Part shown: positions 12,331 to 23,123 of the stretch, piece by piece
How the letters are laid out: the number at the start of each line of letters is the position of its first letter
Position numbering within the stretch: the first letter of the stretch is position 1
Origin: Crocodylus rhombifer
Taxonomy: Eukaryota; Chordata; Crocodylia; Crocodylidae
Length of the DNA stretch: 64,000 nt
Assembly (NCBI GenBank): GCA_038503035.1
Contig: JAVSML010025536.1
Location: 949,447-1,013,446, forward strand
Direction: 5' to 3'
Made by a program: the position numbers and the translations under genes
The notes under the pieces: generated by a model
What the model saw: only the letters and a program-made list of their open reading frames with translations
Told to the model about the DNA's origin: nothing
Database searches by the model: none

Positions 12331-14265
12331 GCACACCTTTACAACGGATGGATACACAGCACAGTATAACTCAAATACAATGCAGTGAAACTCAGGAGCC
12401 AGGGTTTCGGCCTGAGCCACAAAATTTGGGCCTGGGTCTAGAATCTGAGGATCTGGAAGTTCAGGTATTTGGCTTTCTGAAATGGAGGTAGAGTCCTGTG
12501 TTTTACTATCGCTCATTTACACCCATTCACACTCTGAAGGGGATGCAAAGCCAGTTTCATTGGACTCATCTGTCACCAGATACTCCCTGAGCAGTTTAGA
12601 CTCAGTGTAATAGCAAATACTGTCCCTCCTTCTCAGTCCCTTCTGCAGGGATATCCTGGGAGCAGGCCCAAGGCAGGAGGCAGCATGTGAGTAAGGGAAA
12701 GGCAGAAATGGGGAGGACTGGCTCACAGGTTTTCAAAGCTCTTGGTCTCTCTAACATATTATTTGGAGAAGTCCTGAATCCTTGGGGCACAAAAGTGCCT
12801 TTAAGTTACTCTGGCCATGTCCTATCTCACACAGTGTGTCCTGCATGGTTCCCCTCTATCACTCAAAGTGGGACCCGTGCTGGCCTGGTCCCTCTGGAAC
12901 CAAGTGCTGGTAGGACATTGTTCTCATAGGTTCCTATGTGACGTCTGGGTGTCGTTCATCTCTCCAAACACTTTGCAGTTGTCATTAAACATTTATCCTG
13001 AGGTTCAGGACGTATCGGTGGACTTAACCTTAAGTCTTACAGGAAGCTTGACAATAAATTGAGCACTGAAGCCAGGCCTGCACCTCTCCAGTCCAGATCC
13101 CCATCCATTAGACTACCCTTCCTAGTAGTCAGGGTGTTGAAAGCAGGTTTGACTTCAGGCTAATATGGTTAACTACCCCTGTCCAGCCAGGGTGCAAAAG
13201 AGCGGTGCAGTCTTCCCCAGTGTTTTGCTCATCTTTCTGCTTGGTCCTAACACAGCCCCTTCTATGTGCTTGTGACATTTTTGAGTTTTTGTTTGGAGTT
13301 TCAGTTTTGTTTTAATTAAAAGGGACTAAATAACGATTCTCCAGGTGGGGATCCTTCTTCTGAATAACCACAGTGTGCATGCTAACTATACTAAAAATAA
13401 ATCTTGCATCTGACTAGTTAAAAAATGCAATGATTTGTTGATGCTTTTTACCTGTCACTAAGGTGATATAAATATAAATAAGTAGAATTACATTTAAAAT
13501 ATCCATCACTTCACATATGGACTGTGGCAATGAGTGGGCTGTAATAATAAAATATACTTTATAAGTGTCATAATCATTCAGACACCAGGAGCTCATAAGC
13601 AACCAATCTGACATCTGGATGATGAATTATGATATTGTTTTAAAAGCCAGGAGTGTCAACTCCATGTGCATACTGGGAATTGTAGTTCAAGTGACCTCTG
13701 GGGGGAAAAATGACCTTAACAATGACTTTGTTTTACATCTCCTAGCAACTTTGTAAAATGATGTGATACGTTCCAAATAACGTTGTTCCACTAATACATA
13801 TCTGACAGTCATTTTTAAATATTTTGACACCCTTGTTGGGACCATATGATTTAGACAATGAGCTATAGGAAATGGCTTGGAATTAATTCTACTTTGGGAT
13901 CTTGATCACATCATAAACCCCTTCAGAGAGATCTGTGTGATATATGAGATCACCAGCAACCACAGCTGAGGTGACTTCCATACGAATCTCAGCAGCATAT
14001 CTATTCTTCCCTACTTGCATAAATACATTTAATCTACATGTGCACATGTGTGTGAAAGGAGAGGAATTGGTACCAAAGGGATCTTCCTTGTTCATGGCGA
14101 CCTTGAATTTGATTGGGAAGGTTGGCCCCAAAGATTAGGACATGCAGATTTTGTTTTCTCTTCCGTGGCAGACTCTCAATTTTGTGACGTTAAACGTGAT
14201 CCAGGCCAAATGGTCAAAAGTAGGGAAGTGCTAAAGTCAAATGGGAGCTGGGTGCTTAAAACACT
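12331..14265. other. unique sequence, no gene seen
   Basis: Single-copy looking sequence. The overlapping short frames at 12517-13062 are not supported by any domain. The region 13420-13830 is AT-rich. Confidence 0.45.
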
Positions 14266-14267
14266 GT

Positions 14268-14350
14268 TGAGGATCTGGGCCTACAATTCTCCATGCCTCA
14301 GTTCCCTAGCTTTAAAATGGTGGTGATAGCACCTCATAGCACTTTTTTTC
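14268..14350 (+). repeat. MIR fragment
   Basis: CCATGCCTCAGTTCCCTAGC then TTTAAAATGGTGGTGATAGC and ACCTCATAGCAC match the MIR order 'cctcagtttccccatctgtaaaatggggataatagtacctacctcatagg'-like, read here in short pieces. Confidence 0.65.
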
Positions 14351-14599
14351 TCACCAAAACATTAAACAATGATTCACGTGGACTAGAACATCATTGTGCT
14401 ATTTAGTTCAAATGGGGTGTCGTACTAAAGTGGCTATTCTGCTTCAGAGACTCAAGATAGCTCACTCTGAACGATCTTGCATGAAGCTCTGCATGAAACT
14501 GCATTGTGCTTTATAGACGTATGCTCAGACATAAGAGAGAGAGATGAGGGCCAGAGCAGCACAGATGCATCTGTGAGGTCCTGTCTATGATCCTATATG

Positions 14600-14960
14600 A
14601 ACTGTTGCACACACTGTATTTGTAATTATACACTTATCAAATGAAAATGTAATTAAGCTCCAGAATTGATGAATTATTAGCTGATTGGCATAACAAAGCA
14701 GAGATTTACAGCCTAGTCTACCAGGCCTGCACAGGTTCTTACACAAATCATGCCTCTCAGCCTTCAGTTTGATAAACTTTCAGCTATTTTGACAGGTAGA
14801 GCCAACTGCAGCCTACTCCATCCTGACAAAAAGAGCCTAACAAATGGATTTTCAGTCACCCACTGAACAGAGCTAGATGACAGATCTACATGAAATCCTT
14901 TTTGGAGGGAAGGCAGCCTTTTAACTTGATTGATGAAATTATATCTAAATCTGGTAGATT
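14600..14960. other. possible conserved non-coding block
   Basis: Non-repetitive, with many TAAT/ATTA cores (AAATGTAATTAAGC, GATGAATTATTAGC) followed by a 200 bp stretch of balanced composition (TTTACAGCCTAGTCTACC, TCAGCTATTTTGACAGGTAG). No frame crosses it. The texture resembles a developmental enhancer, but this is inference only. Confidence 0.25.
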
Positions 14961-15855
14961 TGGGACTTCAAAGGCATTTTTCCCTACTTAGGGCATCCCA
15001 GATGAAGGGAGTATGCTATTTGTACCAAACTCCCATGCTCAAGTGGTTTGCAAATTGACCCCTTTGTAATAGGTTAAAGGTTCCACGCTAGATAACGGTG
15101 GTTCATTTTGATTAATTATGTCAGGGAATTAATGTATGATTACTAACTTTTAGCAGACCCTGCTCTTTCTGACCTCGAGCTGCTTGTTTGTATGGCTGGT
15201 TGTAATTTTCGACCAATGGGTTATAAGAGGTCACTGTGTGGTCAGCATATTTTAAACAAAGAAAAGGGAGATGGGGGGAGGAGCAGAGAGAGAAACGGAG
15301 ATCTCAAATCCGAGAGGACACAGTACGGCTTACTGCCCTGACAGGGGAGATTTGTTAACTGTTTTAACAGTAGATTTTTATACATTTACCCTTTCCAATA
15401 AAATATTCTTCTGAACAGTAGCTTAGAAAGACGTTGGAGGAAATTTAACAGTTGAATGTTAAGCCCATAAATTGCACTTCATACTGGTTTCAATAGCAGA
15501 GAACCTTGTTAAAAATAAATTGGGCCGCGTTAGGTCTCGCAGTCGGATCGGCTGAGAACTAGGATGAAGGTGTCTCATTAAGTCAGTGCTTGGGAAATTC
15601 TTAACCAGCCAGTAAAGAGGTGCTACTGGTTGATGAACAAAACGAGGGTTTACTTCCGTCCCATGTTTAAGAAATGATCCTTCAGTCACTTTGAGATGGG
15701 CCTCAAGAACCATCCCAGGCTTTCTAAGGTCCAGAAAAAAGAACAGCCTTAGGTAAAGACCAATGCACACACCAAACTTTAATCACATTGAACCACTGAT
15801 GTGATTAAAGTGAAATGCATGCTTATTTTTATTGGGTTTTGCTATGGAAAAGCAT
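14961..15855. other. unique sequence, no gene seen
   Basis: Contains a perfect inverted repeat listed separately. The 103-codon minus-strand frame at 15459-15770 has no recognisable domain. Confidence 0.45.
15776..15811. repeat. perfect 13-bp inverted repeat with 10-nt loop
   Basis: ACTTTAATCACAT (15776-15788) and ATGTGATTAAAGT (15799-15811) are exact reverse complements separated by TGAACCACTG. It could be a short hairpin or a relic of a palindromic MITE. Confidence 0.8.
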
Positions 15856-15859
15856 GGTG

Positions 15860-15965
15860 CTCTAGAGCATGAATAGAAGTTCTGGGTATCAGAACTCCTA
15901 GATTCTTTTCCGAGATCTGACACTGACTTGCTGCATGTGACCAGCCAAATGCTTTATACCTGGGT
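15860..15965 (+). repeat. MIR fragment
   Basis: AACTCCTAGATTCTTTTCCG then GATCTGACACTGACTTGCTG and CATGTGACC match the reptilian MIR form 'ctaggttctattcc...ctctgacactgacttgctgtgtgacc'. Confidence 0.55.
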
Positions 15966-16130
15966 GTCCAAAGTCAGGCATCTAAATAAGTATTTTTTAT
16001 TGCAACTAAAGGAGCATCCCAAGTGTTACAGGAGCTACTTCCCTGCAATTGCCACTAAGGTCAACAGGAGCTGAAGTTGCCCAGCAGTTTTGAAAATGAA
16101 GCCGCATCTAAATACATGTGGATTTAAGGG
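15966..16130. repeat. palindrome-type sauropsid repeat fragment
   Basis: CTGGGTGTCCAAAGTCAGGC, GGTCAACAGGAGCTGAAGTT and GCCCAGCAGTTTTGAAAATG resemble the common sauropsid repeat built from 'tcaatgggagctgaaggtgctcagc' and 'gcacctctgaaaatcaggcc' words. The ends are not defined. Confidence 0.45.
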
Positions 16131-16356
16131 TGTTTACACACGTTACGTTTTTCATGCGATCAGGCCCTTGAAAGTGCTGTACAGTGATGACATAACACAA
16201 GTGCATGGCTGCAGAGTGCTTTTAAAGGGCCGACTGACAAAAAAAAATAACTCTTGATAAAAGAGGTATTAAGTGAAGGTGCTATAGAGCAGAGTGCCTT
16301 CAGGATCTTGTGTTCCCTCGAGAGTTAATATTTTGCACCTTTGCAGGGCTGTCAGT

Positions 16357-16380
16357 GGGGAGGAGGGGGAGGGAGAGGGG
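16357..16380 (+). other. G-quadruplex-capable G-rich tract
   Basis: Four G runs (GGGG, GGGGG, GGG, GGGG) separated by loops of 4, 1 and 3 bases satisfy the simple G3+N1-7 rule. It lies in a GC-rich patch about 90 bp before the assembly gap, which may explain the gap. Confidence 0.6.
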
Positions 16381-16468
16381 AAGGGAGCAGGGTGCTTTGC
16401 CTGGCCACAGCTGGGGTGGGGTGGGGGGAACCAGGTGGAACAGAGCCCCCTTATCTCATGCCCCCCCC

Positions 16469-16478
16469 NNNNNNNNNN
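16469..16478. other. assembly gap (10 N)
   Basis: Ten N bases lie between a run of 8 C and a run of 7 G. The real size of the missing sequence is unknown. Any reading frame crossing this point is an artefact. Confidence 0.99.
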
Positions 16479-17640
16479 GGGGGGGTAACACGTAGAGTCC
16501 CAGGGTTGGTCATGACACCTCTGGTGACTCCATGACCATACCCTACTCCGCCCCTAGGGCACCCTCCTGTTTCACCTGCCACGCCTTGATGGAAATATAA
16601 ATAAATAGGGAGGCTGCCCATAGGCCTTTGCAACTGGACCCTGCCAGTCTCTGTCTGCACCCAGGACCCTCGCTGGGCTTCACTGGCCCTTAGGCCTCTT
16701 GCTGGGCCTCACTACGTAACTATGCCACTGCAGGGCACCTCAAGCCTTAAGGGCTAATTGCATGGCTCTGAATCTTTCTCTTTAATATGACCCATGCCTC
16801 ACAGCGGTTACTGCAATGTTGTTCCCTGTGAGAGGCTCTGGCTTTCTCAGTCTCTTCCCCTTTAGTCTTGCTAGGCCTTCTAGTCTGGGCCCACTGAATC
16901 TGACCTGGCTTTGAGGCTCTAGCTCTTGCTTGTCCCTTTTGTCAAGGGGCCCCTGGCCCCTGTCTGCAAGGCCCCAGGCCCCTTTGTGGGTGGATCTTGT
17001 CTGGCACTGGGCCCTGGCCTCAGTCTGGCTGAGCCCTGTCTGGCACTGGGCACCTGGCCCCTGTCTGGCTGAGTGCTCTCTGGCCCTGGCTCCTGTGTGG
17101 CTATGCCCTCTCTCTCTGCCTGCTCTGGGCTCAATAACTGCTTGAACCTTAAGCCTGCTCCCGGCAGGGCTCAAGGCAGTCGATTGCCCTGGTAGAAGCA
17201 GTAACATAAATCATTAGCCCCTGGGCTGCAAGATAAATAACAACAATGAAAGCAGCTCTCTGCCCATTTAAGAGGGAAAACCTTCTTTTTCCCCTTGCGC
17301 TGGTGTAGGCTTCTTGTGAGCTCCCTGAGCCTTAGTGTTCCTACAGGCAGCAAAGTGATCAGACCAGTGTCCCTGGGTGCTTCTCCTGGGAAGGAGCTTC
17401 TAACCATGCAGTGAGCAAGGCTATATTGGCTTGCCAACTCAAGCTTCAGGTTTATTTGCATGCAGGGCCCTGCCAACCTCTGGTTAGCTGATTGTCTGCA
17501 AGTGCCTGCTAATTGCCCAGTAGCCTGTTGCCCTTTCTGCTTGCAGCTGTGGTGCCTTGCCTGCCCTGCAGTGCTCCCTGGCTAGGCTTCTTCTCCTCCT
17601 GAAGAAACAAAGAGCTCCTGGCTCTCTGTTACAGGAGGGC
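16479..17640 (+). repeat. unclassified ~1 kb GC-rich repeat, copy A (cut by gap)
   Basis: Shares landmarks in the same order with the copy at 40456-41458: a start with GTAACA (here next to the gap), CTGCCACGCCTTGATG followed by an AT-rich A/T block, and CCCATGCCTCACAG. Between 16950 and 17110 it holds imperfect ~40 bp tandem units built on TCTGGCACTGGGC and TGTCTGGCTGAG. No protein frame is credible. The class is unknown: it might be a solo LTR (U3-like tandem units) or a non-autonomous element. The right limit is set by the start of the non-LTR homology near 17650. Confidence 0.45.
16950..17112 (+). repeat. minisatellite-like tandem, ~40 bp unit
   Basis: At least three units beginning TCTGGCACTGGGC or TCTGGCCCTGG and ending TGTCTGGCTGAG start near 17000, 17039 and 17079, with a degenerate unit before them. 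They lie inside the 1 kb repeat copy A. Confidence 0.6.
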
Positions 17641-17644
17641 CCAT

Positions 17645-18990
17645 CACAGTCCACCCCGAAAATGGTGCCTGCGCCCACACCAGGACAACAAAATCCAGAG
17701 GTAGCCTCCATGAATTAGGTAGGTCCCTACCAAAGGGGAACTTGTTTGGAGTTGTATAAAACACTGTGGGAATATGTCTGACCTTTCCCAGTGGTTAGCC
17801 CACTCTGTTTCTGCCCATAGGTTTGGTTCAGCATCTCCAATCTCTTCCAGGAGCTTGTGGGCTTCGAGTATAAATAGTTTATGACCTTTAAGCCTCTGAA
17901 GCCCCCATCTGTTTGAGTCTTCAGCTAAACAGTTGATGGAGCAGATGATTTTCATCATCTCTTGCCAGCAATGATGTTAGGGTCTGTCTTGTATCACTTG
18001 GCCTAATGCCCAAGAGTGCAGGGAGTACATCTGTGCTTGTGTAAGTTGTGCAGCCTATTATGAGTCTCAGCACACTGTTAAGTACAGTGTTGAGCTTTTT
18101 AGTATCACAACTTCTGAACCATACAGGGGCACAATATTCTGCCAGGCCATACGCCATTGCAAGTGCGGTGGTTCTGAGTACTTTGAAGTTGGCACTACAT
18201 GTCACGCTGGTTACACATCTTAAGGCTCTTTCTTACCTATGCAGATACTTTGTTGCTGACCTTCTGAATGTGATATTCATAGGTGAGGGAATAGTCTGAT
18301 ATGACTCCTAGGTAGGTTGGGGTATGCTCATGGGGAAGGATGTGGTTGCCTTCTCTGATATCCAGCATGCTCTTGGCTTGGCAATTGTCCAGATAGAAGT
18401 GTGATGATACTAATTTCTTGATGCTCAACTTTAAGTGTTACTTGTAGAGAGGGTCAGCAATGAGTTCCATGTCAGTACTCAATGTCTTTTCCAGTTCTGT
18501 CATTTCAATTTCTTGGGCTAGTATGGCAACATAATCAGTATACATGTATTGCTTAGATGTTGTATGCAGGAAAACTGAAGTATGTACATTGAAAAGAATT
18601 GGTTATAACACTGACCCTTGGGGGATTCCATTCTTCAGAGTTTGTACTCTGCTTTTTTCTCCTTGGTTGGTAGTGAATTTGAATGATCTACCGGAGATCA
18701 TGTTTGTGTTTAAGGTAAAAGGCATAGCTTGTGGTCAGGTATCATAGAGTATAGTTTATATTTGAGGCCTTGGTGCCATACAGTGTCATAGGTAACTGTA
18801 AGTTCGATAAAGACTGTGCCTGTTTTCTGACTCATTTCAAATCTGTTCAATCCTGCCTCAGAGGGAAGTACACTTCTTACTGCATCTGCTTTGGGTTTTA
18901 AATAGAAGGTTTTCCATGCTAGAACACATTGGGGTCCAACTTGTTTAGTTTGTGAAATCAGGCAGAATAATAGATAGAGGCTTAGCATAG
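17645..18990 (-). pseudogene. decayed non-LTR retrotransposon reverse transcriptase
   Basis: Minus-strand fragments give, from N to C: a palm motif A (KTGTVFIELTVTYDTVWHQG, about 18775-18830), PQGSV and ILFN words near 18600, a degraded motif C where the family's ADD core reads TDY near 18540, a thumb word YLGVISDYSLTYEYHI (18285-18330), then LAEYCAPVWFRSC and LNSVLRLIIGCTT (18060-18160), and a C-terminal tail with ETEWANHW near 17800. This order is that of a CR1/Jockey-type LINE ORF2 C-terminal half. Stops and frameshifts break it into pieces of 63-104 codons, and the endonuclease part is missing (5' truncated near 18990). It is not functional; the clade is not resolved. Confidence 0.75.
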
Positions 18991-18994
18991 GCTA

Positions 18995-19905
18995 TGATGG
19001 CTGTCCTTGAAAAATATGAGATTCATTGTGATTGAGAGGAAACAGAGTTTCTTGCATGAAAGTGCTCAGTTACACATGTAACACTGCAGTACTGTAGCCT
19101 GCTGACAACGAAATGTGATTACCATCCTGTCTAGGGTTGGGATTCTGTTCACCTTTTTTTGCTCATATGTCCTTTTTTGGTAGACTGACTGAAACACAGT
19201 GGCCACAATGATTTATTGTTTTTATGCTGATTTCAAGTCTCAAACATGAGTTTAGCAAAATGAATAGTCATTGTAGAAATATAAGTGTGGGAATATTAAA
19301 ACAGTAAAGCAAAAAAACGCATAGCTGGAACTGGGTGTGACTGAGAGAAAACCACCATAGCTAAACAAGGAATAAGAGAAATATGTGGAGAAAAAGTAGA
19401 AGATGTAAGAATAACAGAAAGGTTGAGGTTAAGGTAAGTCATCAAAGAGATGTTAGTCTTCACCATGAAACAAATGAAGGAGCTCTCACAGTCTTCTGTA
19501 GATTACAGATCAGTCTGTAATGCAGTGGCTATGGAATAGAAGACCACAGGCTCTTCTACACGTGACGCGATGTCACCATAGTGATGTGCTACAGCGATGT
19601 AGCTGTGGCATCACAGTTTTTGCCTGTGGATGCTATATTACCATAGTGATGAGCTTCCTCAGTATAGTGCATTGCTACTGTGACAGAGTAGCTAAAAATA
19701 ACTATGTGTGGCACATATGGCACAGTATGGGCTCTTACTTCCAAAAGGAAGTACTAAATGACAGTGCAGTAACAATGCAGCAGGGACTGTCTCCTCTCCT
19801 GCACAGAGGGCAATGGCCCTCCCCCTCCCACGGATGAGCCACCCACGGCCCCGTCATGCTCTCTGCTGGGGCCCCAAGCCCCCGGCCCCAAGCTCTACCT
19901 GGCTA
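18995..19905. other. unique sequence, no gene seen
   Basis: A stretch at 19550-19650 repeats short words (CACCATAGTGATG twice, at 19575 and 19639) and is CpG-bearing, suggesting an old unrecognised repeat. The 105-codon frame at 19520-19837 has no domain. Confidence 0.4.
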
Positions 19906-19910
19906 GGCAG

Positions 19911-20054
19911 TAGGGCTGTGCAAAGCTTGCAGCCCGTTCAAGATTTGGCTGAAATGAAACAGGACAATGATCTGAAACACTGAAATGAATCACTGTCCTC
20001 CAAAATGGCCAAATCCGAAACCGAATTGAAACACAGCCATTTCCCACACCCCTA
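19911..20054. mobile_element. short TIR element (MITE) related to the 38 kb foldback
   Basis: Begins TAGGGCTGTGCAAAGCTT and ends CCCACACCCCTA. The ends are inverted and are the same as those of the 795 bp element at 38216-39010. The inside is partly self-complementary (GGACAATGATCTGAAAC against GAATCACTGTCC) and carries the same GATTTGGCTGAA and CCAAATCCGAAACCGAATTG words. No coding capacity; non-autonomous. Confidence 0.7.
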
Positions 20055-21610
20055 GAGCCCAGTACTAGTGACGGACTGGAAAGCTCCTTTGGTATGGGAC
20101 CACTTGATCCAAGATAGCCAAGTATGGCAAGTGTAAGGAATGTGAGGGAGCTGTCTGTTATTTGTTAAAGAAAAGGGCATCATAACTCTGAAAGTAATGC
20201 CAATCCCAAGGCTGGCTGGCTCTGTGGAAATCTCCTCTATTCACTGTGTTCACTAGGTCATTCACTTCCATAAGGATCAGACAAGTTTATGATTAGGTGT
20301 GGCCAAAAACTCTACTCCCCTCCAGATTTTCAGGATTGTACTGTAATAAAATTTAGGATTTAACTGAAGGCCAGGATGGGTTTTTTTATAACTGGAATAT
20401 GCTGGCATCAAATACCTTATGATATAAAGCATGCAATTGGAAGCCATGTCTAAATCCTACTAGAAGTCTTCTATGTTCCACAGAAGGCCAATGGAGTTTT
20501 ACATGGATTCCTGGACCATTTTTTCTTGGTTAGTCCTCTATTATCTCTCTACTCCCTTTCTACAAAACTTGGGCACAAGTCTACAGTCAGATTGGCCTTA
20601 AAAACACACACACAAAAACACAAAACCTGCAGTCAGGCATCTCTGCTATAAAGCTGTGGAGCTGGCATTCTTTAGGACCTGGGGGAGTTGTTGTGTTCCA
20701 CTGGAATGCGGTGAATGGCTTGTAAATTAGAGTCCCTAATGAAAACGCGCTGGTGTCCAACTGGAGCAATCATCTGGTTAAAATCAGGCAGTAATTCCAC
20801 TAATTTTACTGCCCTTCTCCCAGCCCTCAACGCCTCATTTAGGAAAAAATGTTTATGTTCCCCTCAAAACACCTGCGCTTTAACTTGGGTCCCCAAAGCA
20901 ATTATTTTTATTTTATTTTATTTTTAAGGCTTTGTGCTGTGAAATGCGGCATCCTTCCCTTTTCCGAATCGAAGCACATGAATGCCCTGGGATTCCCAGT
21001 CTTTAGACGCGTTTAAGTAGCACTGTTTTTCTTGCACACTTCACAAGCCTCGCCATCCTATATGTTTTCCCTCCCACAGCTGCTGTCCAGAACCGTTTAG
21101 AATATTTTTTTTCTCTCCATAAACGGTGAAACAAAACTACATAGAGCTGTTTACATTGTGACTAAGGAAGTTAAGGTTGATGGAGATGATAGCGACTGAC
21201 ACTTATCCACTTTGAGTCTTCCCAAAATGTCGGTGGCTCTTATCATGATTTAGTCCCTACCAGCCCTTGAAGACATTAAACAGTGGTATTCTCACTTGAA
21301 AAAGACACATTATATACTGGAGGCTGAAACGCTAGAATGATGTGCTGCGAGATCTTACCATCTGTTATTCCATTAGGGTGAGTGTTTCATTTTGTCCCCT
21401 TGGTTTCTAGTTCATTTAAAACTTTATCTGAATATGGTTGAAGATCTCCATCAAAAGTTTGAGAAAGAAATCGAGCTCCAGTGATATTGGTGCTTTCTGA
21501 AACTCCCTTTCCATTCAGGGGGAATAGAAATCCTACAGGCACACTCACACTTCTCAGTTAATTGTCACAGTTTCATCCCCAGTTTGAGCCCTGAGCTGCA
21601 AACACAGTCT
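20055..21610. other. unique sequence, no gene seen
   Basis: A CA-rich low-complexity patch lies at 20601-20625. Otherwise no repeat or frame is recognised. Confidence 0.45.
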
Positions 21611-21614
21611 ATTT

Positions 21615-21616
<2 letters not shown>

Positions 21617-21646
<30 letters not shown>

Positions 21647-21647
21647 C
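21617..21647. repeat. (AC)n microsatellite
   Basis: An uninterrupted AC dinucleotide run of about 15 units, followed by AACGC. Confidence 0.9.
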
Positions 21648-21649
21648 GC

Positions 21650-22840
21650 AAGTAGTACATCCATCCCAGTCAGTTTTCAGAATTCAACTGAATTTCCCCC
21701 CAGATTCAAGCCTTTTAATCTGAGCAGAGTTTCAATGACACTGGGTGTTCAAATACTCAAATATTTATTGTCTCCTTAGGTCCTTGGTGTGGGGTAGCCA
21801 CCTAGGCAAAGGTGGATTGAGGATCAGAATTTTACTCATTCTAACTTTGGAAACTATGGAGTGGGAATCATGCAAAACACGTGTTCCAAAAAGCTATGAG
21901 TTTTATCTGTGATTCGAAGGAGTTGAGAATTTTCCAACACATTTTCTGTTGTTGTTGGAGAAACATTGATACATTGCAACTGAGACTTGCATTGGGAAAG
22001 TTGTCTGAGGTCTACGCCTGCATTTCTAATGATAGAGGGAGAACTTAAAATGGCCTTGCTTGATGCAGAGCACATCCCAAGGAAATGTTGGTAGTGAGTC
22101 TAGGCGGGTGAGTGCTTTTTCTCTCTCTAGCAGGGTGGATTTTTTTTTCCTCGGGAAGGCTTTTGTCTGATTCCTAAGCAGAACTGGAACATTTTAGAAA
22201 TCGCAAATTGTCACAGAACCAAAAAAGCTTTCCATTGCCCAGCTCTACTCATGGCCGAGTGAATATTTTTGATATCCATAGTACTGGAGGGAAGGGTCGG
22301 GGGTGGAATATGATGATGATATGTCTGGGTTTAGTTCACTGAGTTCTCTGTCTAGTTAGCCCTGGCAATATGCCTACATAGCATAATTTAGAACAGTACA
22401 AAAAGCACCTGAACTATTTCGGCATGCGTTCGTTTTGCAACCAGAGGCTGTACAGCTGCATTAGCACTGTGCAACACTTGGGCTAATCCTCCCGAGAATT
22501 CCCGATTAAGGATGCAGATCTAAATGATGTAAGATGAAATAATCATAATTGAAAAATGAGATTAACTAACATTGGAGTAATGCAGCCGTAGATGAAGCAC
22601 CCCATTCAAATGAACTAACAGCTCTTTTGAGTCTCTCCCATTGCTATTCTCCTTTTATTATTTTTTCCCCCTACTGAGGTGTTTGCAAAGGTTTGCAAAT
22701 TACAGAAGCCAAAATGTTCTCAGAATAAATTTGCACTGAATTTGAAAAAAAGTGGAGTCAAAATCCACGATTCCCTTATTTTCTCAAATTCCAGTATTCC
22801 AGTGTTTACAAAAGTAGGCCCATTACCTTTTCCTTTACCT
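21650..22840. other. unique sequence, no gene seen
   Basis: No repeat family or credible frame is recognised. The interval 22490-22660 is AT-rich with several TAAT cores. Confidence 0.4.
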
Positions 22841-22842
22841 CA

Positions 22843-23123
22843 AGGGTGTTCAACTGGTGGCCCATGGGCTTTAGCCCAGCCAACACTTCCCTCCACTGTA
22901 TCTGCCAGTGCTGCAGGGGTCTGCAGGCTTCCCCTCCCTCCTCTATCTTCCGTGTCCTGGCTCTGTCCTTGGAGGTGGGGTGGGGTGGCACAGTGCAGCC
23001 TGCAAGGACCCAGAAGGGCACACAGCCTATGCATCAGGGAAATATGGCACGCAGCACAGGGGCCTGCAGCCCAGGCTGCCCGTGTTGTGTGTAGCCCCCA
23101 GCCACTCAGAAGTTGGCAGCCCT
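22843..23123. mobile_element. hAT-like non-autonomous element (probable)
   Basis: Left end AGGGTGTTCAACTGGTGGCC and right end AGAAGTTGGCAGCCCT are imperfectly inverted (about 9 of 13 positions). The left word is typical of vertebrate hAT MITEs ('ggtgtccaacctgtggccc'). The inside is GC-rich, in contrast to its flanks. The flanking 8-mers do not form a convincing target duplication. The 184-codon frame crossing it is a composition artefact. Confidence 0.5.

Noticed and set aside
16294..16660. Frames spanning the N gap
   Set aside because: They translate unknown bases; artefacts.
16782..17207. 141-codon minus-strand frame with repeated GPXAR-like peptides
   Set aside because: The peptide repeats only reflect the ~40 bp DNA tandem units in repeat copy A.
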